The notes: a model not told the origin generated them from the sequence alone. A stretch of 64,000 nt of DNA from Pseudomonas nitroreducens NBRC 12694 (GCF_002091755.1 NZ_BDAI01000001.1:1116001-1180000), one strand, 5' to 3'; shown: positions 20,023 through 28,919, numbered from the stretch's first letter. Numbers and translations: made by a program.

Positions 20023-20721
20023 ATGATCGAACGCAGACCCTTCCAGCAACTCGGCGGCGCCAACCACGGCTGGCTCAACGCCAAGCACCACTTCTCCTTC
20101 GCCGAGTACTACGACGCCGAGCGTATGGACTGGGGTAACCTCCGCGTCTGGAACGATGACGAAATCGCCGCGGGCACCGGCTTCCCACCGCACCCGCACC
20201 GCGAGATGGAAATCATCACCTACGTTCGCCAGGGCGCGATCACCCACCAGGACAGCCTGGGCAACAAGGGCCGCACCGAAGCGGGTGACGTGCAGGTAAT
20301 GAGCGCAGGCTCTGGCATCGTGCACTCCGAGTACAACCTGGAGAAGGACGTCACCAAGATCTTCCAGATCTGGATCATCCCCTCGATCCGCGGCGGCACG
20401 CCGTCCTGGGGCGCCAAACCCTTCCCGAAGGGCGATCGCGCCGGGCGCTTCGTAACCCTGGCCAGCGGCTATGAAAACGACGCCGACGCCCTGCGCATCC
20501 GCGCCGAAGGCCGCCTGGTCGCCGCCACCCTGAAGGCCGGCCAGACTGCCGAGTACGAGCTTGGCGGCAATCGCCGGGCCTATCTGGTTCCGGCGGTGGG
20601 CAAGGTCGAGGTCAACGGTATCGAGCTACTGGCCCGTGACGGCGCCGCAATCGCCGATGAGGCCGTGGTGAAGGTCACCGCACTCGAAGACAGCGAAGTG
20701 ATTCTGGTGGATGTTGCCTGA
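20023..20721 (+). CDS. Pirin family protein
   Basis: 232-aa bicupin of the pirin/YhhW group. FPPHPHREMEIITYVRQGAITHQDSLGN near 45-72 carries the metal-binding His residues, and GSGIVHSEYN near 95-104 completes the cupin-1 site. YhhW-type pirins can have quercetinase activity, but the substrate here is unknown. A bidirectional terminator follows. The upstream 126 bases are AT-rich and contain ATCGAT and TATCGATCA palindromic elements that could be a regulator site. Confidence 0.9.
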   Translation: MIERRPFQQLGGANHGWLNAKHHFSFAEYYDAERMDWGNLRVWNDDEIAAGTGFPPHPHREMEIITYVRQGAITHQDSLGNKGRTEAGDVQVMSAGSGIVHSEYNLEKDVTKIFQIWIIPSIRGGTPSWGAKPFPKGDRAGRFVTLASGYENDADALRIRAEGRLVAATLKAGQTAEYELGGNRRAYLVPAVGKVEVNGIELLARDGAAIADEAVVKVTALEDSEVILVDVA

Positions 20722-20740
20722 CCCAGGCCGCAGTAACGAA

Positions 20741-20770
20741 AAAGGCACGCGTCACGGCGTGCCTTTTTTT
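20741..20770. terminator. Bidirectional rho-independent terminator between pirin and O-methyltransferase genes
   Basis: Stem GGCACGC / GCGTGCC with A-run before and T7 after. It serves the convergent genes on both strands. Confidence 0.9.
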
Positions 20771-20783
20771 GGCCCAAGGTTTT

Positions 20784-21446
20784 TCAACGCTTGCGACAAA
20801 GGCTCATGCCATCGCCAATCGGCACCAGCGAATAGTCCACTCGCTCATCCACCTTCAAGGCCAGGTTGAGTTGCTGGATCGCGCGGGTATCCGCACTCTC
20901 CGGGTTGGCCTCCAACACTCGTCCACTCCACAGTACGTTGTCGAAGACCACCAGCCCGCCCACACGCAGCAGAGCCAGCGCGTGCTCCAGGTAGGTGAGG
21001 TAATTCGCCTTGTCGGCGTCGATGAATACCAGGTCGAAAGCGCCTTGCTGATCGCCCGCAACCAGGGCTTCCAGGGTGGCCAGTGCAGGTCCGAGCCGCA
21101 GCTCGATGCGCGAGTCGACGCCAGCGTCGTGCCAGTGGCTGCGTGCAATGTCGTTGTACTCACCCGGCAGGTCGCAGCAGAGGATATGGCCGCCTTCGGG
21201 CAGCGCCTCGGCCATGCACAGGGCGCTGTAGCCGGTGAAGGTGCCGATCTCGAGGATTCGTTTCGCGCCGGTCAGCCCGACTAGCAGCGCGAGGAACTGC
21301 CCCTGCTCCGGAGCGACCTGCCAGCGAGACATCGGTAACCTGGCCGTCTCGGCGCGCAATCGTGCCTTCACTGGCGAATCGCGCAGGGAAACGTCGAGCA
21401 GATACTGATAAAGCGAGTCGTCGAGGTTCAGCGTGCGAGTGGTCAT
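20784..21446 (-). CDS. Class I SAM-dependent O-methyltransferase (family 3)
   Basis: 220 aa. ILEIGTFTGYSALCMAEALP near 65-84 is the SAM-binding motif I, FIDADKANYLTYLEHAL near 135-151 and FDNVLWSGRV near 162-171 are the metal-binding and active-site segments of caffeoyl-CoA/catechol O-methyltransferase relatives. The natural substrate is not predictable. Confidence 0.92.
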   Translation of the reverse strand: MTTRTLNLDDSLYQYLLDVSLRDSPVKARLRAETARLPMSRWQVAPEQGQFLALLVGLTGAKRILEIGTFTGYSALCMAEALPEGGHILCCDLPGEYNDIARSHWHDAGVDSRIELRLGPALATLEALVAGDQQGAFDLVFIDADKANYLTYLEHALALLRVGGLVVFDNVLWSGRVLEANPESADTRAIQQLNLALKVDERVDYSLVPIGDGMSLCRKR

Positions 21447-21461
21447 GGGCCCTCCTAAGTA

Positions 21462-21992
21462 TCAGGGATGGAGGGCGAGACTCTGCACGGCGAGGACGCG
21501 CTTGGCTTCCAGGAAGGCTTTCTGCCAATAGGCGCTGTCAAGGCTGTCCAGGCGCACGGTCCCGCCCGTTCTGGGCGCGTGAACGAAGCGCCCTTCCCCG
21601 ACATAGATACCCGCATGGCTGACGCCACGTCCACCGCTGGTAGCAAAGAACACCAGGTCGCCACTCTGCAAGGATTCGCGGCCAACGGTCGGCGCACGCA
21701 TGGAAATCATCTCGCGAGTGGAACGCGGCAGCATCAGGCCGGTGGCATCGCGATAGACGTAGCCGATCAGGCCGCTGCAATCGAATCCGCTATCCGGCGT
21801 ATTACCGCCCCAGCGATACGGAGTGCCGACCAGGCCAATGGCACGGATCAGAACATCGTCGGCAGCCTGGGTGTTGTAGACGGGAGCAGCGTTAGCGCGC
21901 ACTACGGGAGGCGGCGCAGGCGGAGTGCGACTGGCGCAGGCAGCCAGCGAGGCGAGAAAAGCGAGGAGAATGATGCGCTGAGGAACGAGCAT
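21462..21992 (-). CDS. NlpC/P60 family lipoprotein (cell-wall endopeptidase), first paralogue
   Basis: 176 aa, lipobox LAAC with Cys19. The NlpC/P60 domain has Cys72 (GFDCSG), His126 (SHAGIYV) and His138 (FVHAP) as the catalytic triad, suggesting a D-Glu/mDAP peptide endopeptidase like Spr/MepS. The ATG at 21992 follows a GGGA-like SD; a TTG six codons upstream also opens the frame. It lies 80 bases downstream of a second, clearly related lipoprotein gene. Confidence 0.9.
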   Translation of the reverse strand: MLVPQRIILLAFLASLAACASRTPPAPPPVVRANAAPVYNTQAADDVLIRAIGLVGTPYRWGGNTPDSGFDCSGLIGYVYRDATGLMLPRSTREMISMRAPTVGRESLQSGDLVFFATSGGRGVSHAGIYVGEGRFVHAPRTGGTVRLDSLDSAYWQKAFLEAKRVLAVQSLALHP

Positions 21993-22051
21993 GTGATGGC
22001 ATCCCGTCAAGGAGTGCCATCACTTTGTACCAACAGTGACTTGAGCGCAAT

Positions 22052-22072
22052 ACTTAAAGTAAAACTTTAAGT
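22052..22072. repeat. AT-rich perfect inverted repeat between the two NlpC genes
   Basis: ACTTAAAG and CTTTAAGT flank TAAAA. It abuts the stop of the second NlpC gene and lies 60 bases before the first, so it could be a weak terminator or an operator. Confidence 0.4.
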
Positions 22073-22693
22073 TCAGCGACTCACAGTGTGAGGTTCGTAG
22101 CCTGGTTCGAGCACCCGCTTGGCTTCCATGTAGCTCAGGCGCCAGTAGCTCTCGTCCAGGCTGTCCACGCGGACACCACCACCACGGCGGCTGGCAGAGT
22201 GGATGAACTGTCCGTCACCGATATAGATGCCGGCATGGCTGACCCGGCCGCGACCACGGTTGTTGAAGAAGATCAGGTCGCCCGGCTGCAGGTCTTCTTT
22301 CGAGACCAGCGGGACATCCATGTTGATCATCTCACGCGTGGAACGCGGCAGGCTGATGCCCGCTTCTTCGCGGAACAGATAGCCCACGAAGCCGCTGCAA
22401 TCGAAGCCGGTCCGCTCCGACTTCCCACCAAAGCGGTACGGCGTACCGATCAGCGAAAAAGCGCGGTCCAGAATGTCGGATACATGGGCAGTCGAACTGC
22501 CGTTATCGTTTTTGGCCCCCTCGTCCTGCGACTCATTCATCAGCACTATGTTGTGCTGATTTACCTGGAGCGCTGCTCGAGTGGCAGGTGCTGAAGCGAC
22601 CTGGTTCGGCTGCGATTCCGGCGAATGGCTGGCGCAAGCTGCCAGCAGCAGAACGAAACTCATGGGCACGAGGGGTGCTAAGCGTTTAAGCAT
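22073..22693 (-). CDS. NlpC/P60 family lipoprotein, second paralogue
   Basis: 206 aa, lipobox LLAAC with Cys20, a 50-residue polar linker, and an NlpC/P60 domain with Cys99 (GFDCSG), His153 (SHAGIYI) and His165 (FIHS). It shares TPYRxGG, LPRSTREMI and the SHAGIY block with the neighbouring paralogue. The ATG at 22693 is preferred over GTG 22699. It is probably a murein endopeptidase at the outer membrane. Confidence 0.9.
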   Translation of the reverse strand: MLKRLAPLVPMSFVLLLAACASHSPESQPNQVASAPATRAALQVNQHNIVLMNESQDEGAKNDNGSSTAHVSDILDRAFSLIGTPYRFGGKSERTGFDCSGFVGYLFREEAGISLPRSTREMINMDVPLVSKEDLQPGDLIFFNNRGRGRVSHAGIYIGDGQFIHSASRRGGGVRVDSLDESYWRLSYMEAKRVLEPGYEPHTVSR

Positions 22694-22726
22694 GGGCACG
22701 ACCGTGTCTCATTAGCTCCATTTATT

Positions 22727-22746
22727 AGCGGGCTAATTTGCCCGCT
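22727..22746 (-). terminator. Hairpin after the sirtuin gene
   Basis: AGCGGGC and GCCCGCT pair around a 6-base AT loop. Downstream of the minus-strand sirtuin stop, followed by TAATAAAT rather than a pure T-run. Confidence 0.5.
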
Positions 22747-22768
22747 CAATGGGACCAATGCAAGTTTT

Positions 22769-23533
22769 TTATCGCGGAATGTGACTCAGCAGGCGCGGCA
22801 TAATGTCTAAGGCTCGACCCACCATTCTTTCTTCGACCACCGAACTCAGGTCGGTCAGCCCCGGGTTCACCTCGGCGGTGAAGCCTCCAGCATCCCGAGT
22901 TCGCAGCACGGGCTCGATGATGTACGGGAAGCTCGCGGTGGTCCCGACCAGCAGAACGGCATCGAATCCCTTGCGCAGTTGCGCGTAGAGCGTATCGACG
23001 GCCTCTTCCGGCAACATCTCCTCGAACAGTACTACCGGCGGGCGCAGCACACCTGCACAGCGCACGCACTTCGGTGGTAGCGGGCCATCCAGGTGCCCTG
23101 CCAGCTCGGTGCTTTCCAAGCCGCACGACTGGCAGTACAGCGGTGCAAGTTCGCCATGGATCTCGATCAGCCGTTCAGGCGGCGAGCCGGCGCGGCGGTG
23201 AAACCCATCGATGTTCTGGGTGAGCACCCAGCACTCCGGCTTGAGCCTCTGCAGCTCCGCGATGGCTTCATGGCCAACGTTGGGCTGCGCGCCCAGGCAG
23301 GCCTTGCCGAGTTCCGCCAGATACTTCCAGCACAGCGCCGGATCCTTCTGCAGCATCGGCCCGGAGATCGCTACTTCGATCGGTACGCCTTCCGCCGTCC
23401 GGCCGTTGTACAGACCACCCAGGCCGCGATAGGTGGGCATCCCGGAGTCGGCGGAGAGCCCGGCACCGGTAACTACCAGGATACGTTCTGCACGAGCAAG
23501 CGCTGCGCCAGTGCGTTCGATCGCCGAGTCCAT
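22769..23533 (-). CDS. NAD-dependent protein deacylase, Sir2 family
   Basis: 254-aa sirtuin. GAGLSADSGMPTYRG (residues 23-37) and TQNID (105-109) bind NAD; His126 in EIHGE is the catalytic base; Cys134/137 and Cys156/159 form the zinc site. Substrate specificity (acetyl versus other acyl groups) is not settled by sequence; the CobB-type Tyr/Arg pair is not obvious. Confidence 0.93.
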   Translation of the reverse strand: MDSAIERTGAALARAERILVVTGAGLSADSGMPTYRGLGGLYNGRTAEGVPIEVAISGPMLQKDPALCWKYLAELGKACLGAQPNVGHEAIAELQRLKPECWVLTQNIDGFHRRAGSPPERLIEIHGELAPLYCQSCGLESTELAGHLDGPLPPKCVRCAGVLRPPVVLFEEMLPEEAVDTLYAQLRKGFDAVLLVGTTASFPYIIEPVLRTRDAGGFTAEVNPGLTDLSSVVEERMVGRALDIMPRLLSHIPR

Positions 23534-23561
23534 GCGCCCTCCTACGCGGCAGGACCGCGTA

Positions 23562-24233
23562 TCAGTGGTTGACCGTGAAAGCCAGCATCATGGAAATCTG
23601 GCACAGCGGACGGCCGCTTTGTTCCTGCCATTGATTAAAGGCAGCCTGCACCAACGCCAGATCCTTCTGGCTGGTGGGCGCCTTGTCGACTATCTCCTGA
23701 GCCTTGAGCGCGGCAACCACATCGTCGCCGAGGACGAACGTGTCCTTGCCGGCCATGCGCAGGAAACGCGGCGCGGACATGCCGCCCAACTGACTACCAC
23801 GCTTGGCCAGCAGCTTCCAGAGACCGACGATGTCGCTGGACGGCCAACTGGCCAGGAGTTTGCCGAAGCTGCCGTATTCGCGAGCAATGTCTAAGACGAA
23901 CTGGGCGTTGCGCGGCACGCTCTTGAGCTTGCCCAGGTGACGAATCAGCCGGGCGTCCTGCATCAGGTTTTCCAAGCGCTCGCCGCCCATCAGCACGACC
24001 TTCTCCGGGTCGAAGCCGAAGAAGACCTCCTCGAAGGCCGGCCACTTGGCATCCACCAGGCTGTGCTTGAGGCCGGCGCGAAAGATACGCAGGCTAATCA
24101 GCGACAGGTAGCGATCATCAGTCACCGCCGCCAGCTCGTCCGCTGACTTGGCCTGCGGAAGCCGGGCATCCAGCGCCTCGACCGAGCCGAAGCGGTTCAG
24201 ACAGTACTCATACAGCCACTGGTAATCGCGCAT
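23562..24233 (-). CDS. DNA-3-methyladenine glycosylase I (Tag) family protein
   Basis: 223 aa. The central part FDPEKVVLM...RLIRHLGKLKSVPRNAQFVL (near 75-112) and KRGSQLGG...RFLRM near 145-158 resemble the Tag helix-hairpin-helix fold, but the classical N-terminal W-x-x-Y-H-D-x-E-W-G motif and zinc Cys/His are not evident. It may be a diverged branch, perhaps with changed specificity. It lies 18 bases downstream of ttcA, so possibly cotranscribed. Confidence 0.65.
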   Translation of the reverse strand: MRDYQWLYEYCLNRFGSVEALDARLPQAKSADELAAVTDDRYLSLISLRIFRAGLKHSLVDAKWPAFEEVFFGFDPEKVVLMGGERLENLMQDARLIRHLGKLKSVPRNAQFVLDIAREYGSFGKLLASWPSSDIVGLWKLLAKRGSQLGGMSAPRFLRMAGKDTFVLGDDVVAALKAQEIVDKAPTSQKDLALVQAAFNQWQEQSGRPLCQISMMLAFTVNH

Positions 24234-24251
24234 CAGGCGTCCTTGCGAGTT

Positions 24252-25079
24252 TTACAGGTTCATCACGTCTAGGAAGCGCGGCGTCGCAGTCTCGTCGATG
24301 CGCAGGCTGTTGAAGTCGAACAGGTTGCGGTCCGCCAGTTGCGACGGCACCACGTTCTGCAAGGCACGGAACATGATCTCGGTGCGGCCCGGCGACTTGC
24401 GCTCCCAATCCAGCAGCATCTCCTTGACCACCTGGCGCTGCAGGTTCTCCTGCGAACCACACAGGTTGCACGGAATGATCGGGAACTCCTTGAGCACCGA
24501 GTAGGCTTCGATGTCCTTCTCGTTGCAGTACGCCAACGGGCGGATCACCATGTTGCGGCCGTCGTCGGAGAGCAGCTTGGGCGGCATCGCCTTGAGGGTG
24601 CCGCCGTAGAACATATTAAGGAAGAAGGTTTCCAGGATGTCGTCGCGGTGGTGTCCCAGCGCCATCTTGGTCGCGCCGATTTCGTCAGCATAGGTATAAA
24701 GAGTGCCACGGCGCAGGCGCGAGCACAGCGAGCAGGTGGTCTTGCCCTCCGGGATTTTCTCCTTCACCACCGAGTAGGTGTCCTTCTCGATGATGTGGTA
24801 CTGCACGCCGATGGATTCCAGGTAGGCCGGCAGCACGTGTTCGGGGAAGCCGGGCTGCTTCTGGTCCATGTTCACCGCAACGATCTCGAACTGAATCGGG
24901 GCGACCTTTTGCAGGTACAGCAGGATGTCCAGCAGGGTGTAGCTGTCCTTGCCGCCGGACAGGCAGACCATCACCTTGTCGCCGTCCTCGATCATGTTGA
25001 AGTCGGTGACCGCTTCGCCAACCTGGCGGCGCAGGCGTTTCTGCAGTTTGTTCTGGTTGACCGAAAGGGTACTGGCCAT
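24252..25079 (-). CDS. ttcA: tRNA 2-thiocytidine(32) synthetase TtcA
   Basis: 275-aa ATP pyrophosphatase that thiolates C32 of tRNA using an Fe-S cluster. PP-loop SGGKDS at 41-46, with cluster Cys in CSLC (116, 119) and CNLC (204, 207). Length is standard. The filamentous prophage begins just upstream of its start, which may alter its promoter. Confidence 0.95.
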   Translation of the reverse strand: MASTLSVNQNKLQKRLRRQVGEAVTDFNMIEDGDKVMVCLSGGKDSYTLLDILLYLQKVAPIQFEIVAVNMDQKQPGFPEHVLPAYLESIGVQYHIIEKDTYSVVKEKIPEGKTTCSLCSRLRRGTLYTYADEIGATKMALGHHRDDILETFFLNMFYGGTLKAMPPKLLSDDGRNMVIRPLAYCNEKDIEAYSVLKEFPIIPCNLCGSQENLQRQVVKEMLLDWERKSPGRTEIMFRALQNVVPSQLADRNLFDFNSLRIDETATPRFLDVMNL

Positions 25080-25106
25080 GGTGCTCTGGAATCCGAAGGC
25101 AAGACG

Positions 25107-25131
25107 AAAAGCCGGTCATTTTACGCGCAAA
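25107..25131. other. Candidate attL of the filamentous prophage
   Basis: AAAAGCCGGTCATTTTACGCGCAAA shares AAAAGCC, GTC and the exact 10-mer TACGCGCAAA with 38349-38379 on the other side of the prophage. Inferred from comparing the two ends only. Confidence 0.5.
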
Positions 25132-25201
25132 TCGCCCATGGCGGACACCACGCATTCAAGCCATTGATCCATAAAGAATTTTCTTAAGCAATCAGATCGC
25201 A

Positions 25202-25219
25202 TGTCGAAGAAGTGTCGAA
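25202..25219. repeat. Tandem TGTCGAA pair near left prophage end
   Basis: Two TGTCGAA copies with an 11-base period. An equivalent pair with the same period occurs at 38235-38252 near the right end. Possible integrase or excisionase arm-type sites. Confidence 0.5.
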
Positions 25220-25348
25220 GCAATTCCCTGCCTTGTTACAAGGCGCCTCCACCCCACCACCCAGTGACGGTGAAATGCTGACGCTACCATCCAGCCCATG
25301 ATAAAAGTAACCAACAGGGATCAAGCAGGAAGTGAAAGGAAGGCAAGA

Positions 25349-26536
25349 ATGCTTAGCGATGAAAATTTAGAGCAGCTTCGATATAAGGGCGAGAGTGTAG
25401 ACCTAGACTTCAAACAAGCCCAGTATCCTTTCTCTGGCGCAACTGACCATCAGAAATCTGAATTACTGAAAGACATCCTAGCGATGGCTAATTCGTACCG
25501 GACAGAGCCGGGCCACATACTTATTGGCTTTAAAGACCAAACCCCGCACCCCGCAGAGGTTGTCGGGCTTACTGATAGCGATCATATTGACGACGCTACC
25601 CTTCAACAGTTCGTTCATAGCAAGGTGGCCCCAAACCTTGAATTCCAATACGAAGAACGCCTGTTCGATGGCAAGCATATTGCGATCATCACCATCCCCA
25701 AGCAACCTCGACCATTTGCACCAAACAAAGATTATGGGAAATTAAAAAAGAACACTGTCTATGTGCGACGTGGAAGCTCAACAGACGAGGCCTCAATCAC
25801 CGAAATAGCAAAGATGGCGGTACTTGACGCAGGATCATCAAAGACAGCCCAAGTCAAATTACAAATCGACACTGATAAAAACACTCCCTTGCCCGACCAC
25901 TTAACCCTTCGCTTTTTGCGTTTCGAAACTCTTCCTGACTACGAAGAAAACAACTGGATAGACATGGGATTTGGAATAAAACGGCAAATTCCCTCCATCA
26001 CCCCTGTCAATAGCGACTACTACCGCGATTGCGCGGATTACTGTAGCACTAGAAGCCGAATGGCCCTGATCAGGCTGTCACTGTCAAATAGATCAGATTT
26101 CTCGCTAAGAGAGGTTAAGCTCGAAGTATCGTGCGCCGCAAATCAAGGACAGACTATCAGAATGTTGCGCTCTGACGATCTGCCCGACGAGCCTGAATCT
26201 AAACTAAACCTTATTCACGGCGGAATTCAAGCAGTGGTAAATCGCATGAGGCAGAGAGTCATAATAGATCAGCGCTCTCGCGATCCGATCTGCCATATAG
26301 ACCTGGAAACACTTCGACCAGGCGAAACGGGCAGAGCAGAAACCGACATCGCAGTGCTTTTCAGTGGCCCAGGTGATTACCTAATCAAGTTCAGAATACT
26401 AGCCAATGAAATATCCGCCCCCATCACCCAAGAACACACCATCACCGTAACAGGTACAACGGAAGAATTGAGCTTTAATGACTTACAAGAAATAATTTAC
26501 GGAGAGGGAACTCAAATTGAAAGCCCTACCCAATAA
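25349..26536 (+). CDS. AlbA_2 / Schlafen-type putative DNA- or RNA-binding protein (prophage cargo)
   Basis: 395 aa from the ATG at 25349, which has a strong AGGAAGG SD; an ATG at 25298 lacks one. Residues 1-160 match the AlbA_2 domain: YKGESVDLDFKQAQ near 12-25, DILAMANSYR, HILIGFKD near 54-61, and NTVYVRRGSSTDEA near 135-150. The C-terminal 220 residues are beta-rich (late IgG-like segments such as PGDYLIKFRIL) and not recognised. Codon and base use are clearly AT-richer than host genes. It is convergent with the integrase. Schlafen/AlbA_2 proteins occur in several phage-defence contexts, so a defence role is an inference. Confidence 0.75.
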   Translation: MLSDENLEQLRYKGESVDLDFKQAQYPFSGATDHQKSELLKDILAMANSYRTEPGHILIGFKDQTPHPAEVVGLTDSDHIDDATLQQFVHSKVAPNLEFQYEERLFDGKHIAIITIPKQPRPFAPNKDYGKLKKNTVYVRRGSSTDEASITEIAKMAVLDAGSSKTAQVKLQIDTDKNTPLPDHLTLRFLRFETLPDYEENNWIDMGFGIKRQIPSITPVNSDYYRDCADYCSTRSRMALIRLSLSNRSDFSLREVKLEVSCAANQGQTIRMLRSDDLPDEPESKLNLIHGGIQAVVNRMRQRVIIDQRSRDPICHIDLETLRPGETGRAETDIAVLFSGPGDYLIKFRILANEISAPITQEHTITVTGTTEELSFNDLQEIIYGEGTQIESPTQ

Positions 26537-26592
26537 CTTAAAAACCAACACTAACGCACGATAAGGAACTACACACTCCCAACGTCTTAGAG

Positions 26593-27591
26593 TTACGAAC
26601 AAGCATCAAGAGCAGACAATGGATTGAGTCGAATCGCATCTTGCAGATACTCGGGCGAAAGATGGGCATAGCGCATCGTCATATTGAGCGACGTGTGTCC
26701 AAGAATCTCTTTGAGAGCAAGTATGTTTCCGCCATTCATCATGAAGTGCGACGCGAAGGTGTGGCGCAGCACGTGGGTGCACTGGCCTCTCGGCAGCACG
26801 ATATTGCATCGCTTCACCATGCGAGCGAATGCCTCTCGGCAGCTCGGGAAGCGGTCCTTCTTAGTGAAATAGGCCTCCAGGCGGTCTTGCAGCTCCTGGG
26901 AGATCGGCACAGTCCGTACTCGCTTCGACTTGGTGTTGGCGAACACCACACAGCCCGCACGAACCATCGGCCAAGTCAGTCGTTGAGCTTCCGACCATCT
27001 CGCTCCCGTCGCCAAGCAAATCTCTGATATCAGGGCCAAGTGTGGGAACGTCGAATAGTCCCGCAGTGCAGACACCAGGGTCGCGACCTGAGCTTTCGAC
27101 AGGAACGACACCACTTCCTGCTGAGGCTTTAGCGGCTTCAATGTGTCCAGGGGATTGGCGTAGTCGATGTCACCAAGTCGGCGCAGCTCGGTATAGATGG
27201 ACTTGAGGTAGGAGTAACGCACGTTGATCGAGCGCGGAAGTGCCCCCTCCTCCAACTCCACCTTACGCAGTGCAACCAAGTCTGAGACGGTAAACGTCTG
27301 AGCGATGGGATTGCCCAGCTTCGCAGCGATGAAGAGCAGCATGTTCCTGCGGCGCCGTCCGCTGGTGATCGCATGCCCGTGCAGCTCATACCAACGCTCA
27401 ATGAGCTGAGACAGTCGGCGTGTGTCCTTCGGCCTGGGATTCCACTCCGGTGTCACCGCCAGTTTCGCGCGCACTGACGCTTCGAAGCGTTGGGCCTCGC
27501 CCTTGGTCTTGAACCGCTTGCGGAAGCGCTTCCCCTTGATGGGTTCGACGTCGACGAACCAGCGACCATCCTCCAGCTTGGTAATCGCCAT
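26593..27591 (-). CDS. Tyrosine recombinase (phage integrase)
   Basis: 332 aa, the Pf4 integrase size. Catalytic residues are Arg198 (ATGARWSEA), Lys near 221-223, His273 and Arg276 (HVLRHTFASHF), His299 (LGHTSL) and Tyr308 (MRYAHLSPE). The N-terminal residues 50-150 form the SAM-like core-binding domain. The start overlaps the replication initiator stop by one base (TAATG), as in an operon. It should mediate integration at the att sites flanking the prophage. Confidence 0.96.
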   Translation of the reverse strand: MAITKLEDGRWFVDVEPIKGKRFRKRFKTKGEAQRFEASVRAKLAVTPEWNPRPKDTRRLSQLIERWYELHGHAITSGRRRRNMLLFIAAKLGNPIAQTFTVSDLVALRKVELEEGALPRSINVRYSYLKSIYTELRRLGDIDYANPLDTLKPLKPQQEVVSFLSKAQVATLVSALRDYSTFPHLALISEICLATGARWSEAQRLTWPMVRAGCVVFANTKSKRVRTVPISQELQDRLEAYFTKKDRFPSCREAFARMVKRCNIVLPRGQCTHVLRHTFASHFMMNGGNILALKEILGHTSLNMTMRYAHLSPEYLQDAIRLNPLSALDACS

Positions 27592-28886
27592 TAGATCGCG
27601 TACCCCCGCTTCAAGTACCGATCATTTATGAGTCCAATGACGTGCCTTTCGAGGTCGCGAGTGCTGTAGCCCTTGGCGGTGTAGTGATCCTCTATCACGT
27701 GCCAGAAGGGAAGCGTTCTCCCGACCTCCAGGGCCTTTTTTGGTGGCACGCGCTCCCGTGCGATCAGGCTGGCGAACTGGCCGAGAAACATCTCGCAGTT
27801 CTTGCCGGAGAAGCCCTGAGCCGTCTTGTAGTAACGGCGGTATTCGGTGCGATCAATGAGCGGATCGGCCTCTACCTGCACCTGGGTATCCAGGGTGATG
27901 AGCGACCAGAACGGATTGAACTCCTTCGGGCTGTCCAACAGCCGGAAGTTCTCACAGGCGTAGCCCCACAGGCCTTGCAGATGCGGGCACAGCCCTGAGT
28001 ACGTGCGGCAACCGATCACCTCGCCGGAGGTCATCGTGGAGCCTTCGGAGAACTGCTGTACCACCGAATGGTGGAAGCGGAACTCGATACGCCACACCGT
28101 TTCCAGCGGGTTGAAGGCGGGTTCGCCATCACCGAAGGGATCGCCGTTGAGGGAAGCCCAGACGTTTTCCCAGTAGTCGAGCTTGTCGGTTGCCCGAGCT
28201 TGGAGCGTCTTGTTGTAGATGCTCAGTTGCAGGCCGCTGGCCGAGCCGAACATGTACGTTTCACCGCGACCGTAGACCGAGGCGTTGCCGTCGAACTCGA
28301 TACGCTCGATGCCGCTGATTTGGCGAACGCGCCGGGACCGGCAGTGCATGCGATCCACCAAGTCAGACGGAGGGGTCCAACCCTGCACATCAAGGGCGAG
28401 GTGCACAGCGCATTGGTTGGTTTCGCAGGCAGAAAGAACGCCTTCGGCCAAGTCATCGAGCACGCCTTGCAGGATCGATGGATCGGCTCCATCCAGGGCG
28501 TGCGGGGACACCTCAATCTTGAGGTGCGGGCCAATGTTCTCCAGCTTCACATTATGGTTCTTGATCAGCAGGATCAGGCCCATATCAGCGTTCTGTAGCC
28601 GGTACTGGTAGCCGGGGTCGCGACCAAGACGGCCCTTGGCCCACTGATACCCGGCGAACTCTACGATGTCTTCCGGCTCATCAAAGATCGCCATGATCTC
28701 GGGTCGAATCAGGCCGTTGTACAACTGGCGAACCGTATCTACGCCGCAGCGCAGCAGACGCACACCGGAAAGGTCAGTGAACTCCCCTGCCCTACTGCTG
28801 AAAAAGATGCGCCCTTTGGGCGACTCAAAGAACTGCCCGTCTTCCTGAAGTACTGCGCGAATCTGGTGTTCTGCTGCCTTAGTCAT
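27591..28886 (-). CDS. Phage replication initiation protein (Pf-type, phage/plasmid replication family)
   Basis: 431 aa, the size of the Pf1/Pf4 replication initiator. It is expected to nick the plus-strand origin for rolling-circle replication. MFGSASGLQLSIYNKTLQARATDK near 215-240 and ETVWRIEFRFHHSVVQQF near 265-285 fit the phage replication initiation family. The gene lies between the Zot operon end and the integrase. In Pf4 this gene is induced by the excisionase/regulator; the tandem ten-base repeats just upstream could be a control site. Confidence 0.88.
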   Translation of the reverse strand: MTKAAEHQIRAVLQEDGQFFESPKGRIFFSSRAGEFTDLSGVRLLRCGVDTVRQLYNGLIRPEIMAIFDEPEDIVEFAGYQWAKGRLGRDPGYQYRLQNADMGLILLIKNHNVKLENIGPHLKIEVSPHALDGADPSILQGVLDDLAEGVLSACETNQCAVHLALDVQGWTPPSDLVDRMHCRSRRVRQISGIERIEFDGNASVYGRGETYMFGSASGLQLSIYNKTLQARATDKLDYWENVWASLNGDPFGDGEPAFNPLETVWRIEFRFHHSVVQQFSEGSTMTSGEVIGCRTYSGLCPHLQGLWGYACENFRLLDSPKEFNPFWSLITLDTQVQVEADPLIDRTEYRRYYKTAQGFSGKNCEMFLGQFASLIARERVPPKKALEVGRTLPFWHVIEDHYTAKGYSTRDLERHVIGLINDRYLKRGYAI

Positions 28887-28895
28887 GATTCAAAC

Positions 28896-28915
28896 CTATC
28901 CAATGCTATCCAATG
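28896..28915. repeat. Tandem 10-bp repeat before the replication initiator gene
   Basis: CTATCCAATG occurs twice without a gap just 5' of the initiator ATG. Related CTATCC blocks recur near the right prophage end (38268, 38326 and 38339). Possible iterons or regulator sites. Confidence 0.6.
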
Positions 28916-28919
28916 AGTA

